NCBI GenBank assembly: GCA_023426225.1
Contig: JAFABD010000095.1
Coordinates: forward strand, 1 to 10,075
Direction: 5' to 3'
DNA from: Pseudomonadota bacterium
Lineage (GTDB): Bacteria; Pseudomonadota; Alphaproteobacteria; Sphingomonadales; Sphingomonadaceae
DNA length: 10,075 nt
Both the position numbers and the translations under genes were made by a program. Shown here in pieces: positions 1 through 7,262 of this stretch; position 1 is the first letter of the stretch, and each line of letters opens with the position of its first letter. The notes beneath the pieces are model-generated. The model searched no databases. It worked only from the letters and a program-made list of their open reading frames with translations, and was not told the DNA's origin.

Positions 1-1055
1 AGGCTGCCCGCCCCCTGCCCGCCGCGCGCGGGGACCAGCGCAAGCGCGACGCCGAGCGTGCCGAGCGCGATCAGCAGCGGCAGCGCGGTGCCGAACGGCG
101 CCGGGCGCGGCCCGGGGCGCATCCCCACCGCCGATCCCGAGCCGAGGAACAGCCACGCCTTGAACAGCCCGTGCGCGACGAGGTGCCACAGCGCGGCGGC
201 ATAGGCGCCCAGCCCGCAGCTCATGATCATGAACCCCATCTGCGACACGGTCGATCCGGCCAGCGCGCGCTTGATGTCGGGGCGCACCATCATCACGCCG
301 ATCCCGTAGATGGCGGCGATCAGCCCGACCGCGACGGCGGCGATCCGCACCGCGGGCGCCGCCTCGAGCACCGGCGCGAAGCGGATGAGCAGGAAGCCGC
401 CGGCATTGACGAGCCCGGCATGCATCAGCGCCGATACCGGGGTCGGCGCGGTCATCGACGAGAGCAACCACCCGGCAAAGGGCGGCAGCGCACAGCGCGC
501 CGCGGCGGCGACGAGCAGCAGCGCGGCAACCATCGTCGCCTGCGCGCCCGAAAGCTGCGGCACGGCGGCGAGCGCGCCGGCAAGGTCGATCCGCCCGGTC
601 CACCAGCCGAGCAGCGCGAGCGCGGTGACGAGCGCGGTATCGCCGATCAGGAAGGCGGCGGCGGCGCGGCGGCGGGCGGCCTGCGCCTCGGCCCAGTCGC
701 GGCCATGGCCGATCAGCCGCGCGAGCAACAGCCCGCTCGCGCACCAGCCGAGCGCAAAGCCGATCAGCCCGGCCGCAAGCACGAAGGCGAGCACCGAAGC
801 GACGAGCAGCGCCATCGTGCCGAAAAACGCGCCGCTGCGCGGATCGGCGCGCATGTAGCGCCGCGAGAACGTGGCTACGATCGCCGCGACGAACAGCGTC
901 AAGGCGCCGATCGTCGCGGCGATGCCCCGCGCGCTGCCGTCGCTCACCAGGGGGAGCTTGAGCGTGGCCAGCGGCACGAGGGGAAGCGCGATCCAGAAGA
1001 GCGCAGCCACTCCGCTTCCCGCCGGGCGGCGGGAAGGATCGATTGTCAGCGTCAT
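1..1055 (-). CDS. dabB: DabB-like proton-conducting membrane subunit (NuoL/MrpA-type), C-terminus beyond the window
   Basis: This is a polytopic inner-membrane protein of the proton-conducting antiporter family (PF00361), 351 residues visible. The best reading is DabB, which with DabA (DUF2309) forms an energy-coupled inorganic-carbon (CO2/bicarbonate) uptake complex. Hydrophobic helices lie near residues 17-37, 44-63, 76-112, 131-152, 173-198 and 230-252. The hallmark loop runs from PPFAGWL (191-197) through APTPVSALMHAGLVNAGGF (203-221), close to the NuoL signature but in the form I associate with DabB. At the positions where NuoL/MrpA have functional Glu and Lys, a by-eye alignment gives C105 and R187. 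The ATG at 1053-1055 is preceded by AAGGGA, and the next gene is a divergent LysR regulator, a common DAB arrangement. dabA is expected left of position 1. Alternatives are a stray Nuo or Mrp subunit, less likely because no sister subunit is visible. Confidence 0.8.
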   Translation of the reverse strand, partial: MTLTIDPSRRPAGSGVAALFWIALPLVPLATLKLPLVSDGSARGIAATIGALTLFVAAIVATFSRRYMRADPRSGAFFGTMALLVASVLAFVLAAGLIGFALGWCASGLLLARLIGHGRDWAEAQAARRRAAAAFLIGDTALVTALALLGWWTGRIDLAGALAAVPQLSGAQATMVAALLLVAAAARCALPPFAGWLLSSMTAPTPVSALMHAGLVNAGGFLLIRFAPVLEAAPAVRIAAVAVGLIAAIYGIGVMMVRPDIKRALAGSTVSQMGFMIMSCGLGAYAAALWHLVAHGLFKAWLFLGSGSAVGMRPGPRPAPFGTALPLLIALGTLGVALALVPARGGQGAGS

Positions 1056-1160
1056 GCAATGTCCCTTTCGGGGGGCGCTATGCCGCGCTGGCAATGATTG
1101 CAGAAACGAGTTATCGAAATGCCATATATTGACGTTTCAAATGATAGGCAGGCAGCCGCG
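1056..1160. promoter_or_regulatory. Divergent control region between dabB-like gene and LysR regulator
   Basis: This 105-nt spacer contains a clearly AT-rich stretch (about 1093-1146) in otherwise GC-rich DNA. It holds overlapping inverted repeats: GAAACG (1103-1108) with CGTTTC (1133-1138), and TATC (1112-1115) with GATA (1143-1146). LysR proteins typically bind such imperfect dyads between themselves and a divergent target. On the minus strand TTGAAA and GATAAC lie 19 bp apart and could be a weak promoter for the dabB-like gene. I could not fix a convincing promoter for the regulator. The operator role is inferred from position, base composition and symmetry. Confidence 0.5.
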
Positions 1161-2024
1161 ATGCCCGGCGTTCGCAATCTCGATCTCGATCTGCTCCGCT
1201 CGTTCGTCACGATCGCGGAAACGGGCAGCTTCACGCGCGCGGGCGACCGGCTGGGGCGAACCCAGTCGACGATCAGCCTTCAGGTCAAGCGGCTCGAGGA
1301 ACTGCTGGGCCGCGCAGTGTTCGTGCGGACGCCGCGCACGCTGCACCTGACGCCCGACGGCGAGCGGCTGCTCGGCCCGGCGCGCCAGTTGCTGCGGCTC
1401 AATGACGCCGCCGTCGCCGAACTGTTCGAGCCCGAAATGGCGGGGCGCGTCCGGCTGGGCGTGCCCGAGGATTTCGCGACCGCGCACCTGCCCGCGGTGC
1501 TCGCCGCCTTTGCCAAGGCGCATCCGCGCGTCGAACTGGAGGTGACGTGCGACCTGACGCTCAACCTGGTCGAGAAATTCCACGCCGCGGCGTTCGACCT
1601 GGTGCTCGTCAAGCGCGAGCCGTCGGCCGCGCTCGAGGGCGTGCGCGTGTGGCGCGAGCCGCTGGTCTGGGTCGCGCGGGACCAGCTGGCCGCGACCGAG
1701 CTCGACACGGTGCCGCTCGTCTGCTCGCCCGAGCCGTGCGTCTATCGCAAGCGCGCGATCGACGCGCTGGAGGCGGTGGGGCGCAAATGGCGCGTCGCCT
1801 ATACCTCGACCAGCCTTGCCGGCAGCCAGTCGGCGGTCAATGCCGGGCTGGGCATTACCGTGCTGCCGCGCGCGATGGTACCCGCCTATCTGACGCCGAT
1901 CACCGACGATCCCGATCTGCCGCCGCTCTATGACACCGAGATCGCGCTGATCGAGGCGCCCGGCCTGTCGGCGATCGCGCGGCGGCTGGCGCAGCACATC
2001 GTCGCGGCGCTCGAACGCGGTTGA
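1161..2024 (+). CDS. LysR-family transcriptional regulator
   Basis: This is a 287-residue LysR-type DNA-binding regulator of usual family length. The N-terminal winged helix-turn-helix covers roughly residues 7-66: LDLLRSF at 9-15, then GSFTRAGDRLGRTQSTIS at 22-39 as the recognition region. A linker helix and a periplasmic-binding-protein-like effector domain from about residue 85 to the end follow. The effector domain's PEDFA and REPLVWVA segments recall LrhA-like regulators more than CbbR. I chose ATG 1161 because AGGCAGG lies just upstream and the HTH then begins within ten residues, as usual. Earlier in-frame starts (TTG 1098, ATG 1119) would use the AT-rich operator region as coding sequence. 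It diverges from the dabB-like gene, which is its most likely target along with itself. The effector is unknown; one linked to carbon or bicarbonate status is conceivable. It converges with pyrC, 15 nt away. Confidence 0.9.
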   Translation: MPGVRNLDLDLLRSFVTIAETGSFTRAGDRLGRTQSTISLQVKRLEELLGRAVFVRTPRTLHLTPDGERLLGPARQLLRLNDAAVAELFEPEMAGRVRLGVPEDFATAHLPAVLAAFAKAHPRVELEVTCDLTLNLVEKFHAAAFDLVLVKREPSAALEGVRVWREPLVWVARDQLAATELDTVPLVCSPEPCVYRKRAIDALEAVGRKWRVAYTSTSLAGSQSAVNAGLGITVLPRAMVPAYLTPITDDPDLPPLYDTEIALIEAPGLSAIARRLAQHIVAALERG

Positions 2025-2039
2025 GCGCCGCGCAGGGCG

Positions 2040-3116
2040 TCAGGCGTCGACCACGCCGTCGAATGACCAGTCGAGCGTCGTCCCCGCCTGATAGGGGACG
2101 ACCGGCGTTCCGCCCAGCGCCAGCGTCGCGGGAACCGCATGCGCGCGGCGGACCAGCCGGACCCGGCGCGAATTGACCGGCAGCCCGTAAAAGGCCGGGC
2201 CGTGCAGCGCGGCAAATCCTTCGAACCGGTCGAGCGCGCCTTCCTCCTCGAACACGGTGGCATAGGCTTCGAGCGCGACCGGCGCGTTGAAGATGCCCGC
2301 GCAGCCGCAGCCGCTTTCCTTCGCCGTCACCGCGTGCGGCGCCGAATCGGTGCCCAGGAAGAACTTGGCCGAACCCGAGGTCGCGGCGCGGCGCAGCGCC
2401 AGCCGGTGCGTCTCGCGCTTGGCGACGGGCAGGCAATAGAAATGCGGGCGGATGCCGCCGGCGAACATCGCGTTGCGGTTGATCTGAAGGTGGTGCGGCG
2501 TGATCGTCGCGGCGACATTGGCGGGCGCGGCCTCGACAAAGGCGACTGCTTCGGCGGTGGTGATATGTTCGAACACCAGCTTGAGCGCCGGAAAGCGTTC
2601 GAGCGTCGGGATCAGCACGCGCGCGATGAACGCCGCCTCGCGGTCGAAAATGTCGATCGCGGGGTCGGTGACTTCGCCGTGGACGAGCAACGGCATCCCG
2701 ATCGCCTGCATCCGGTCGAGCACGGGCGCGATCCGCGCGATATCGGTGACGCCGTGCTGCGAATTGGTGGTCGCGTTGGCGGGATAGAGCTTGCACGCCG
2801 TCACCACGCCTTCGGCAAAGCCGCGGGCGACGTCGTCGGCATCCGACTGGTCGGTGAGGTAGAGCGTCATCAGCGGCTCGAACCGCGTATCGGCGGGCAG
2901 CGCGGCGCGAATGCGGTCACGATAGGCGACGGCGTCGGCGGTGGTCCGCACCGGCGGCGCCAGGTTGGGCATCACGATCGCGCGGGCGAACTGGCGCGCG
3001 GTCCAGCCGGCGATGTCGGGGAGCATCGCGCCGTCGCGCAGATGGACGTGCCAGTCGTCGGGCTGGCGGATCAGGATCTGGTCGGGGCTGGTTGCGGCGG
3101 GGCTGGCTTCGGACAT
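2040..3116 (-). CDS. pyrC: Dihydroorotase, class II (homodimeric type)
   Basis: PyrC is a cytosolic zinc amidohydrolase that interconverts N-carbamoyl-L-aspartate and dihydroorotate, the third step of de novo pyrimidine synthesis. The 358-residue length fits the short class II (E. coli-like) type. All expected metal ligands are visible: H23 and H25 in the WHVHLRDG motif, the lysine that becomes carboxylated at K109 (CKLYPANATTNS), H146 (LVHGE), H184 (FEHIT) and D257 (GTDSAPH). The residue numbering assumes ATG 3116, which has AGGGCG in ribosome-binding position; an upstream in-frame TTG (3152) would add 12 residues unlike the family. The gene lies downstream of the M16 operon on the same strand, but a terminator-like hairpin separates them, so it probably has its own promoter; none was clear in the 52 nt between hairpin and start. 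There is no sign of damage. Confidence 0.96.
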   Translation of the reverse strand: MSEASPAATSPDQILIRQPDDWHVHLRDGAMLPDIAGWTARQFARAIVMPNLAPPVRTTADAVAYRDRIRAALPADTRFEPLMTLYLTDQSDADDVARGFAEGVVTACKLYPANATTNSQHGVTDIARIAPVLDRMQAIGMPLLVHGEVTDPAIDIFDREAAFIARVLIPTLERFPALKLVFEHITTAEAVAFVEAAPANVAATITPHHLQINRNAMFAGGIRPHFYCLPVAKRETHRLALRRAATSGSAKFFLGTDSAPHAVTAKESGCGCAGIFNAPVALEAYATVFEEEGALDRFEGFAALHGPAFYGLPVNSRRVRLVRRAHAVPATLALGGTPVVPYQAGTTLDWSFDGVVDA

Positions 3117-3168
3117 GGCGCCCTGATGCCCCAGCCGGGGCCGCCGCGACAAGCGCTAAAGGCGCGGG

Positions 3169-3198
3169 AAAAGCGGGCGCGACGTGCGGTGCGCCCGC
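3169..3198 (-). terminator. Rho-independent-type terminator of the M16 peptidase operon
   Basis: Read on the minus strand, an 8-bp perfect stem GCGGGCGC/GCGCCCGC (arms 3191-3198 and 3173-3180) with a 10-nt loop is followed at once by TTTT. This lies 46 nt past the stop of the second M16 gene and before pyrC, the right place and polarity for a terminator. A second GC-rich hairpin with one bulged base (3201-3224, TTCCCCGGCC/GGCCGGGAA) sits between the stop and this stem without a T-run and may assist it. The T-run is short, so read-through into pyrC is possible. Confidence 0.65.
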
Positions 3199-3243
3199 CC
3201 TTCCCCGGCCGCCGGGCCGGGAAAGGACGGGGCAAACGCACCG

Positions 3244-4686
3244 TCAGGGCACGGTCGGGCGGACGACCGGCAGGTTGGCCAGCTCGGGCTGCGCCTTGAG
3301 CTGGGGCTCGACCGTCTTGAGGTCGCCGACGACGACCAGCGTCGCCTTGTCGAGCGGCAGGTTGGTCGCCACCGCCGCCTGCATCTGGGCGGGCGTCACC
3401 GCGAGCACGGCGGGGACATAGCGTTCGGTCCAGTCGGCGGGCAGGCCGAGCACGTCGCGCTGGGTGAGCGTCGACACCACCGCCGCCGCGGTCGAATTGC
3501 GGATCGCGAAGCTGCCCGCCATATAGGTGCGGATGCCGCGCGCCTCGTCCTCGCCCGGCGCCTCGGTCTGCATCCGGCGGACCTCCTTGAACACCTCGTG
3601 CAGCGCCGCGCCGGTGTCCTTGGTCGTCACATCGGCCTCGAACGCCCACAGCGCCTCGCCCGGGTTGAAGTCGATCCCCGACCCCGGCGAATAGGTATAG
3701 CCCTTGTCCTCGCGGATATTGGTGGTGATGCGCGAGCTGAACGCGCCGCCGAGCAGGTCGTTGGCGACGCGCATCGGAATGTCGCCCGCACTGCCGGCAA
3801 CCGGCGCGTCATAGACGAGCCGCAGCGTCGTCTGCGGCGCGCCCGGCCGGTCGACCAGCACCAGCTTCGGCCCCGGCTGATGCGGCGCGTCGATCCGCGT
3901 CGGCGCCGGCCCCGCGGCCCATCCGCCGAACACGCGCGTCACCGCCGCCTTCACCGCCGCCGCGTCGAACCGGCCGGCGATGTAGAGGCTGGCGCGCTTC
4001 GCCCCGAACTGGTCGCGATAGAAGCCGCGCACCGCGTCGATCGAATAGCCCTGGAGCTGCGCCGGCGTCGGCACCACGCGGCCAAAGGGATGGTCGGGGC
4101 CATAGACGGTGCGAACCATCGCGATGTTCGCAAGCGTCCCCGGCTGCGACAGCGCGACCGACAGGTTGCGGCCCAGATTGGCCTTCACGCGGGCCAGCGC
4201 GTCGGCGGGCAGGTCCGCGCGCATCGCCACGTCGCCGATCAGCGCGATCGCGTCGGCGGCATGTTCGGACAGCACGTCCATGCGGACGCTGGTGCCGAGC
4301 ATTCCCGCCCCGACATCGAGGTCGCTGCCCATCGCCGCCGCCGCGGTCGCCAGATCGGCCGCCGACCGGCCGCCCGCACCCTCGCGCATCATCTCGGCGG
4401 TCAACCGGGCGAGCCACGGCTGGGGCGCCATCGCGTCGCCCGCGCCGATGCGCAGCGACACCACCGTCTTGGGCGCGACGCCATAGGGGATCAGCGTCAC
4501 CGTCATGCCGTTGGGCAGCGTGAAGCGTTCGGACGCGGGAAGCGTGAAAGGCTTGGGATCGGCGATCGGCGGCGCGGGCGGGAACGCATCGGCCGCCGGC
4601 GCCTGGGCCTGACCTTGCGCAAGCGCCGGCACCGCGGGGATCGCGGCGGTCGCCGCCAGCAGGATCGCGAACAGACCGGGCTTCAT
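3244..4686 (-). CDS. Periplasmic M16-family peptidase-like subunit, zinc site lost
   Basis: This 480-residue exported protein has two M16 (pitrilysin/insulinase-type) domains after a signal peptide: MKP, a hydrophobic stretch at 5-22, and predicted cleavage after ALA-23. A proline/alanine-rich linker (about 24-50) leads into FTLPNGMTV (55-63), the usual M16 opening. Where active enzymes have HxxEH, this one reads R94-L-T-A97-E98, so both zinc histidines and the catalytic glutamate are missing. The C-terminal domain keeps SSRI (R319) and GYTY (Y330/Y332), the substrate-binding Arg/Tyr region of non-catalytic partners. In the known M16B heterodimers, one subunit supplies zinc and the other this pair; the periplasmic example from Sphingomonas sp. 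A1 is the closest parallel I know. The start overlaps the upstream stop as TGATG, with GGGAGG in ribosome-binding position, so translation is likely coupled for one-to-one production. The substrate is unknown. Confidence 0.9.
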   Translation of the reverse strand: MKPGLFAILLAATAAIPAVPALAQGQAQAPAADAFPPAPPIADPKPFTLPASERFTLPNGMTVTLIPYGVAPKTVVSLRIGAGDAMAPQPWLARLTAEMMREGAGGRSAADLATAAAAMGSDLDVGAGMLGTSVRMDVLSEHAADAIALIGDVAMRADLPADALARVKANLGRNLSVALSQPGTLANIAMVRTVYGPDHPFGRVVPTPAQLQGYSIDAVRGFYRDQFGAKRASLYIAGRFDAAAVKAAVTRVFGGWAAGPAPTRIDAPHQPGPKLVLVDRPGAPQTTLRLVYDAPVAGSAGDIPMRVANDLLGGAFSSRITTNIREDKGYTYSPGSGIDFNPGEALWAFEADVTTKDTGAALHEVFKEVRRMQTEAPGEDEARGIRTYMAGSFAIRNSTAAAVVSTLTQRDVLGLPADWTERYVPAVLAVTPAQMQAAVATNLPLDKATLVVVGDLKTVEPQLKAQPELANLPVVRPTVP

Positions 4687-6074
4687 CACTTGCCTCCCTT
4701 CGGCGCGGCGCCGGGCTCGATGACATAGATCGAGCGATTGGTGCGCCGCAGATATTCCTGTGCGGTCTTCTGGATCAGCGCGGGCGTCACCTTGGCAAAG
4801 CCCTGTTCGATGCGGTTGACCGCCTCGGGATCGCGATCGAACAGCGCATGGACCGCCAGCAGGTCGATCAGCCCGATGCGCCCCGCCCCGTCGATCGTGC
4901 TGTAGAGCGACGAACGCAGCTTGGTCCGCGCGCGCTCCAGCTCGGCCGCGCTCACCGGATGCGTGCGCAGATCCTCGATCACCGCGTCGACCGTGCGCGT
5001 GATCGCCTCGGTGCTGTGCGACGGATCGTGGACGAAGCTGAAGCTCCACAGCATCGGCCCGCGATAGTTGAACATGTTGCCCAGGTCGGCATTGATCCCG
5101 CCGCTCACCTCGCCGGCGATGCCGGTTTCCTGCACCAGCTTGCGATAGAGGCGGCTGTCGTTGCCCTGGACGAGGATCTGGTCGATCAGTCCCATGGCAT
5201 ACCATTCGGGCGTGCCGCGTTCGGGGACGTGATAGCCTGCGGCATAGCCGGGCTTGGGCGCCAGCGCGTCGACGCGGCTCTTGAACTTTTCGGCGGTCTG
5301 GCGCGGCTCGGCAATGTCGGGCAGCGCGACCGGCCTCGCCGCCGGGATGGCGGTGAAATATTTCTCCACCATCGCGCGCGTCGCGGCGTAGTCGATATCG
5401 CCCGCGATCACGAGCACGGCGTTGTTCGGGCGATAGAACTGGCGCGAGAAGCTCTGCGCGTCGGCCACCGTCGCCGACTCGATCTCCTTCAGGTCGCCAT
5501 AGAAATTGTGGCTGTTGTACCAGTTGGTGTTGGCGAGCATCGGCAGGTCGATCCACGGCCAGGTGCTGTACGGCTGGTTGAGCACGTTGACCTTGACCTC
5601 ATTGCCGACGACGCCCTGCTGGTTCTTCAGCACGACATCGTCGATCACCGGGTTCGCCATGCGGTCGGCCTCGAGCCACAGCATCCGTTCGAGCGCACCC
5701 GACGGCACGATCTCGTAATAATTGGTATAGTCGAACCGCGTCGATCCGTTGTTGAACCCGCCGGCATTGGTGATCGTGGTGTCGAACACGCCCTTGGGCG
5801 CGTGCTTCGACCCCTGGAACATCAGATGTTCGAACAGATGGGCAAAGCCGGTGCGATCGCGCGGTTCGACGCGAAAGCCGATGCCGTAATAGACGCCGAC
5901 CGTCACCGTCGGCGCGACATTGTCCTTGCTCAGCACGACGCGCAGCCCGTTGGGCAGCGTGAAATATTGCAGATCGACCTTGAGCTGCTGCGTCGCCGCG
6001 CGCGGAGCCTGCGCGGACGCCGGGGTGGAGAGCGCAGTCGCGGCAAGCGCGAGCGCAAGGCTCCATGGCTTCAT
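4686..6074 (-). CDS. Periplasmic M16-family zinc metallopeptidase, catalytic subunit
   Basis: This 462-residue exported zinc peptidase of the M16B type degrades peptides or unfolded protein in the periplasm by family analogy; the substrate is not known. A signal peptide (MKPWSLALALAATALSTPASA) is predicted to be cut after residue 21. FTLPNGLRVVLS (38-49) opens the peptidase domain, H79-L-F-E82-H83 is the inverted zinc motif, and E159 (NEVKVN), 76 residues after H83, is the expected third ligand. The second M16 domain follows (SRLYRKLVQETG region, near residue 300). ATG 6074 was chosen because GGGAGGG precedes it and the signal peptide begins there; the reading frame is open for 68 more codons upstream but that part does not resemble an exported protein start. 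It is the first gene of a two-gene operon whose second product lacks the zinc site, and together they should form the active heterodimer. Confidence 0.94.
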   Translation of the reverse strand: MKPWSLALALAATALSTPASAQAPRAATQQLKVDLQYFTLPNGLRVVLSKDNVAPTVTVGVYYGIGFRVEPRDRTGFAHLFEHLMFQGSKHAPKGVFDTTITNAGGFNNGSTRFDYTNYYEIVPSGALERMLWLEADRMANPVIDDVVLKNQQGVVGNEVKVNVLNQPYSTWPWIDLPMLANTNWYNSHNFYGDLKEIESATVADAQSFSRQFYRPNNAVLVIAGDIDYAATRAMVEKYFTAIPAARPVALPDIAEPRQTAEKFKSRVDALAPKPGYAAGYHVPERGTPEWYAMGLIDQILVQGNDSRLYRKLVQETGIAGEVSGGINADLGNMFNYRGPMLWSFSFVHDPSHSTEAITRTVDAVIEDLRTHPVSAAELERARTKLRSSLYSTIDGAGRIGLIDLLAVHALFDRDPEAVNRIEQGFAKVTPALIQKTAQEYLRRTNRSIYVIEPGAAPKGGK

Positions 6075-6294
6075 TCGGGGTGCCCTCCCTGGGGGTGAAT
6101 CACTGTGTGTTACGCTATCAGCACGCCTGGGCGGGGGGAAGGGGACATTCTGATGGGCCGCTCGCGCGGGTGCGCGCAAAGAACATGGTCTATCATTGTG
6201 AATTAGTAACGTTTTTACCGCATCGAGCTTCGGCGAAGGAAATCGCCGGGTCGCCAACCACAAGAACGAAACACACAAGCAAGGGTTGGATCAA
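6075..6294. other. Divergent intergenic region between M16 operon and exported-protein gene
   Basis: This 220-nt stretch separates two divergent genes and should hold both promoters, but I could not fix a clean -35/-10 pair for either. The part from 6180 to 6225 is notably AT-rich (including a run of five T at 6212-6216) and is the likeliest promoter or regulator-binding zone. A short hairpin, CGGCGA (6231-6236) with TCGCCG (6243-6248), would lie in the leader of the rightward gene. AAGGG at 6281-6285 is the ribosome binding site for ATG 6295. I see no credible gene in the stretch. Confidence 0.4.
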
Positions 6295-7155
6295 ATGCGT
6301 TTCTTGATTGCAGTTTCCGCGCTGACGTTGGCCAGCGCACCGGCGCACGCCGGCGACCGATACGTCGTTCAGCCGGTTCAGGTCGGGCTCGAACAGGTTC
6401 GCTACCTCAAGGGCAATGCCACGGTCGTGCTCAACACTGCCGACGGCGGTGTTCAGATTAAGCCGCTGGGTTTCGATCACGGGGCGCTCACATTCGCCAT
6501 CGCAGTCTACAATGACGCGGCCCTTCCCGCCAATTTCGACATTTCGAACATCGGCGTGACGATCAACGGCACCACGGTGGCAGTTCAGCCGCGGGCACAG
6601 TTGGAAAAGGCAGCCCGCCGCCGCGCGATGTGGTCGCAGATCGGGATGGCCGCGCTTGGCGGAGTCGCGGCCGCCGCCGCGGCAAGCGCTACCGAAACGC
6701 ATACCTATACCTATCACACGCGTTACGGCAGCGGATGGGGCTCTTATACGCAGCCAAGTGCCGCCGGTCAGGTGGCGGCTGCGGGAATTACCGCGGGCAC
6801 CGGCTACGCGATGGTGAAGATGCAGGAACAGCTCGACAGAACGCTCGAGGCGCTGAGCGAGGGTATCGTGCAGCTCACCACGGTGGACCCGCATGACAGT
6901 TATGGCGGGCGGATTGTCCTCAACAAGGTCCGGTTTGATGCCAAGGCGCCGACTCGCGTCGACATGCGGATCGATTGGAACGGACGGGTTTATCCGTTCG
7001 CGTTCCAGATTGCCGCGCCTGGAACGCCTGCGCCGCGCTTTACTACCGTCGCTGCGCCGACCCCGACGCAGCCCGTGCCCTCGGAAGCGAGCGCAGGAAC
7101 GGGCACCGAGCCCCCCCGCCTCCCGGCCGACACGCCCGTCAGCCAGCGTCGGTGA
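6295..7155 (+). CDS. Exported protein of unknown function
   Basis: I do not recognise this 286-residue protein. A signal peptide is clear (MRFLIAVSALTLASAPAHA, predicted cut after residue 19), so the product is periplasmic or cell-surface. The mature N-terminal half (about 20-105) looks beta-rich and ends in a basic patch with KAARRR. Next come two small-residue-rich stretches: MAALGGVAAAAAASA (about 118-132) and AAGQVAAAGITAGTGYA (about 156-172). They could be membrane-associated and resemble loose glycine-zipper segments. Between them is a Thr/Tyr/Gly-rich loop (ETHTYTYHTRYGSGWGSYT). The C-terminal third contains a possible beta domain (VDMRIDWNGRVYPFAF) and ends in a low-complexity Pro/Thr/Ala tail. 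ATG 6295 has AAGGG nine nt upstream; a TTG three codons earlier is less likely. Codon use seems somewhat less GC-biased than the neighbours. It stands alone between hairpins, divergent from the M16 operon. A role in envelope biology is only a guess from the signal peptide. Confidence 0.8.
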   Translation: MRFLIAVSALTLASAPAHAGDRYVVQPVQVGLEQVRYLKGNATVVLNTADGGVQIKPLGFDHGALTFAIAVYNDAALPANFDISNIGVTINGTTVAVQPRAQLEKAARRRAMWSQIGMAALGGVAAAAAASATETHTYTYHTRYGSGWGSYTQPSAAGQVAAAGITAGTGYAMVKMQEQLDRTLEALSEGIVQLTTVDPHDSYGGRIVLNKVRFDAKAPTRVDMRIDWNGRVYPFAFQIAAPGTPAPRFTTVAAPTPTQPVPSEASAGTGTEPPRLPADTPVSQRR

Positions 7156-7161
7156 CAACGA

Positions 7162-7198
7162 GCGGCGGCGCAGCCGGTCACCCCGGCCTCGCCGCCGC
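7162..7198 (+). terminator. Terminator-like two-part hairpin after the exported-protein gene
   Basis: A 9-bp outer stem GCGGCGGCG/CGCCGCCGC (7162-7170 and 7190-7198) encloses a 2-nt by 2-nt internal loop, a 5-bp inner stem GCCGG/CCGGC (7173-7177 and 7183-7187) and a 5-nt loop. It begins 6 nt after the stop codon. A TTTT run follows only 9 nt downstream (7208-7211), so the fit to an intrinsic terminator is good in structure but imperfect in the T-run spacing. Confidence 0.5.
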
Positions 7199-7233
7199 GC
7201 ATGCTGCTTTTCGATTTGCTTGTGAGTCCGGTT

Positions 7234-7262
7234 CGTCTCATGCTCTGATCCATGACGAGACG
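7234..7262. repeat. Short inverted repeat upstream of the fructokinase start
   Basis: CGTCTC (7234-7239) and GAGACG (7257-7262) form a 6-bp dyad ending 6 nt before the proposed GTG start of the kinase gene. It could be an operator or a leader hairpin that partly covers the ribosome binding region. A dyad of this length can also arise by chance, and no regulator gene is adjacent. Confidence 0.25.

Noticed and set aside
171..1097. Long Arg/Gly/His-rich plus-strand open frames opposite the dabB-like gene, and similar frames at 2139-3299, 3184-4728, 4848-6098 and 6990-8387 (minus)
   Set aside because: They lie antisense to well-supported genes, have low-complexity Arg/Ala/Gly/His compositions typical of GC-rich shadow frames, and show no recognisable domain.
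1098..1160. Upstream TTG 1098 or ATG 1119 as the LysR start, giving up to 21 more residues
   Set aside because: The added residues do not resemble a LysR N-terminus and are encoded by the AT-rich dyad region; ATG 1161 has a better ribosome binding site and the normal distance to the helix-turn-helix.
1161..2024. Calling the LysR regulator CbbR
   Set aside because: No Rubisco or Calvin-cycle gene is visible and the effector domain looks closer to LrhA-like regulators, so only the family is named.
3117..3152. TTG 3152 as start of pyrC
   Set aside because: It adds 12 residues unlike class II dihydroorotases, while ATG 3116 has a good ribosome binding site and gives the usual length.
3244..5556. 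A single 770-residue minus-strand reading frame covering both M16 genes
   Set aside because: The part beyond 4686 is an out-of-frame shadow of the catalytic M16 gene; the protein with signal peptide and M16 fold begins at ATG 4686.
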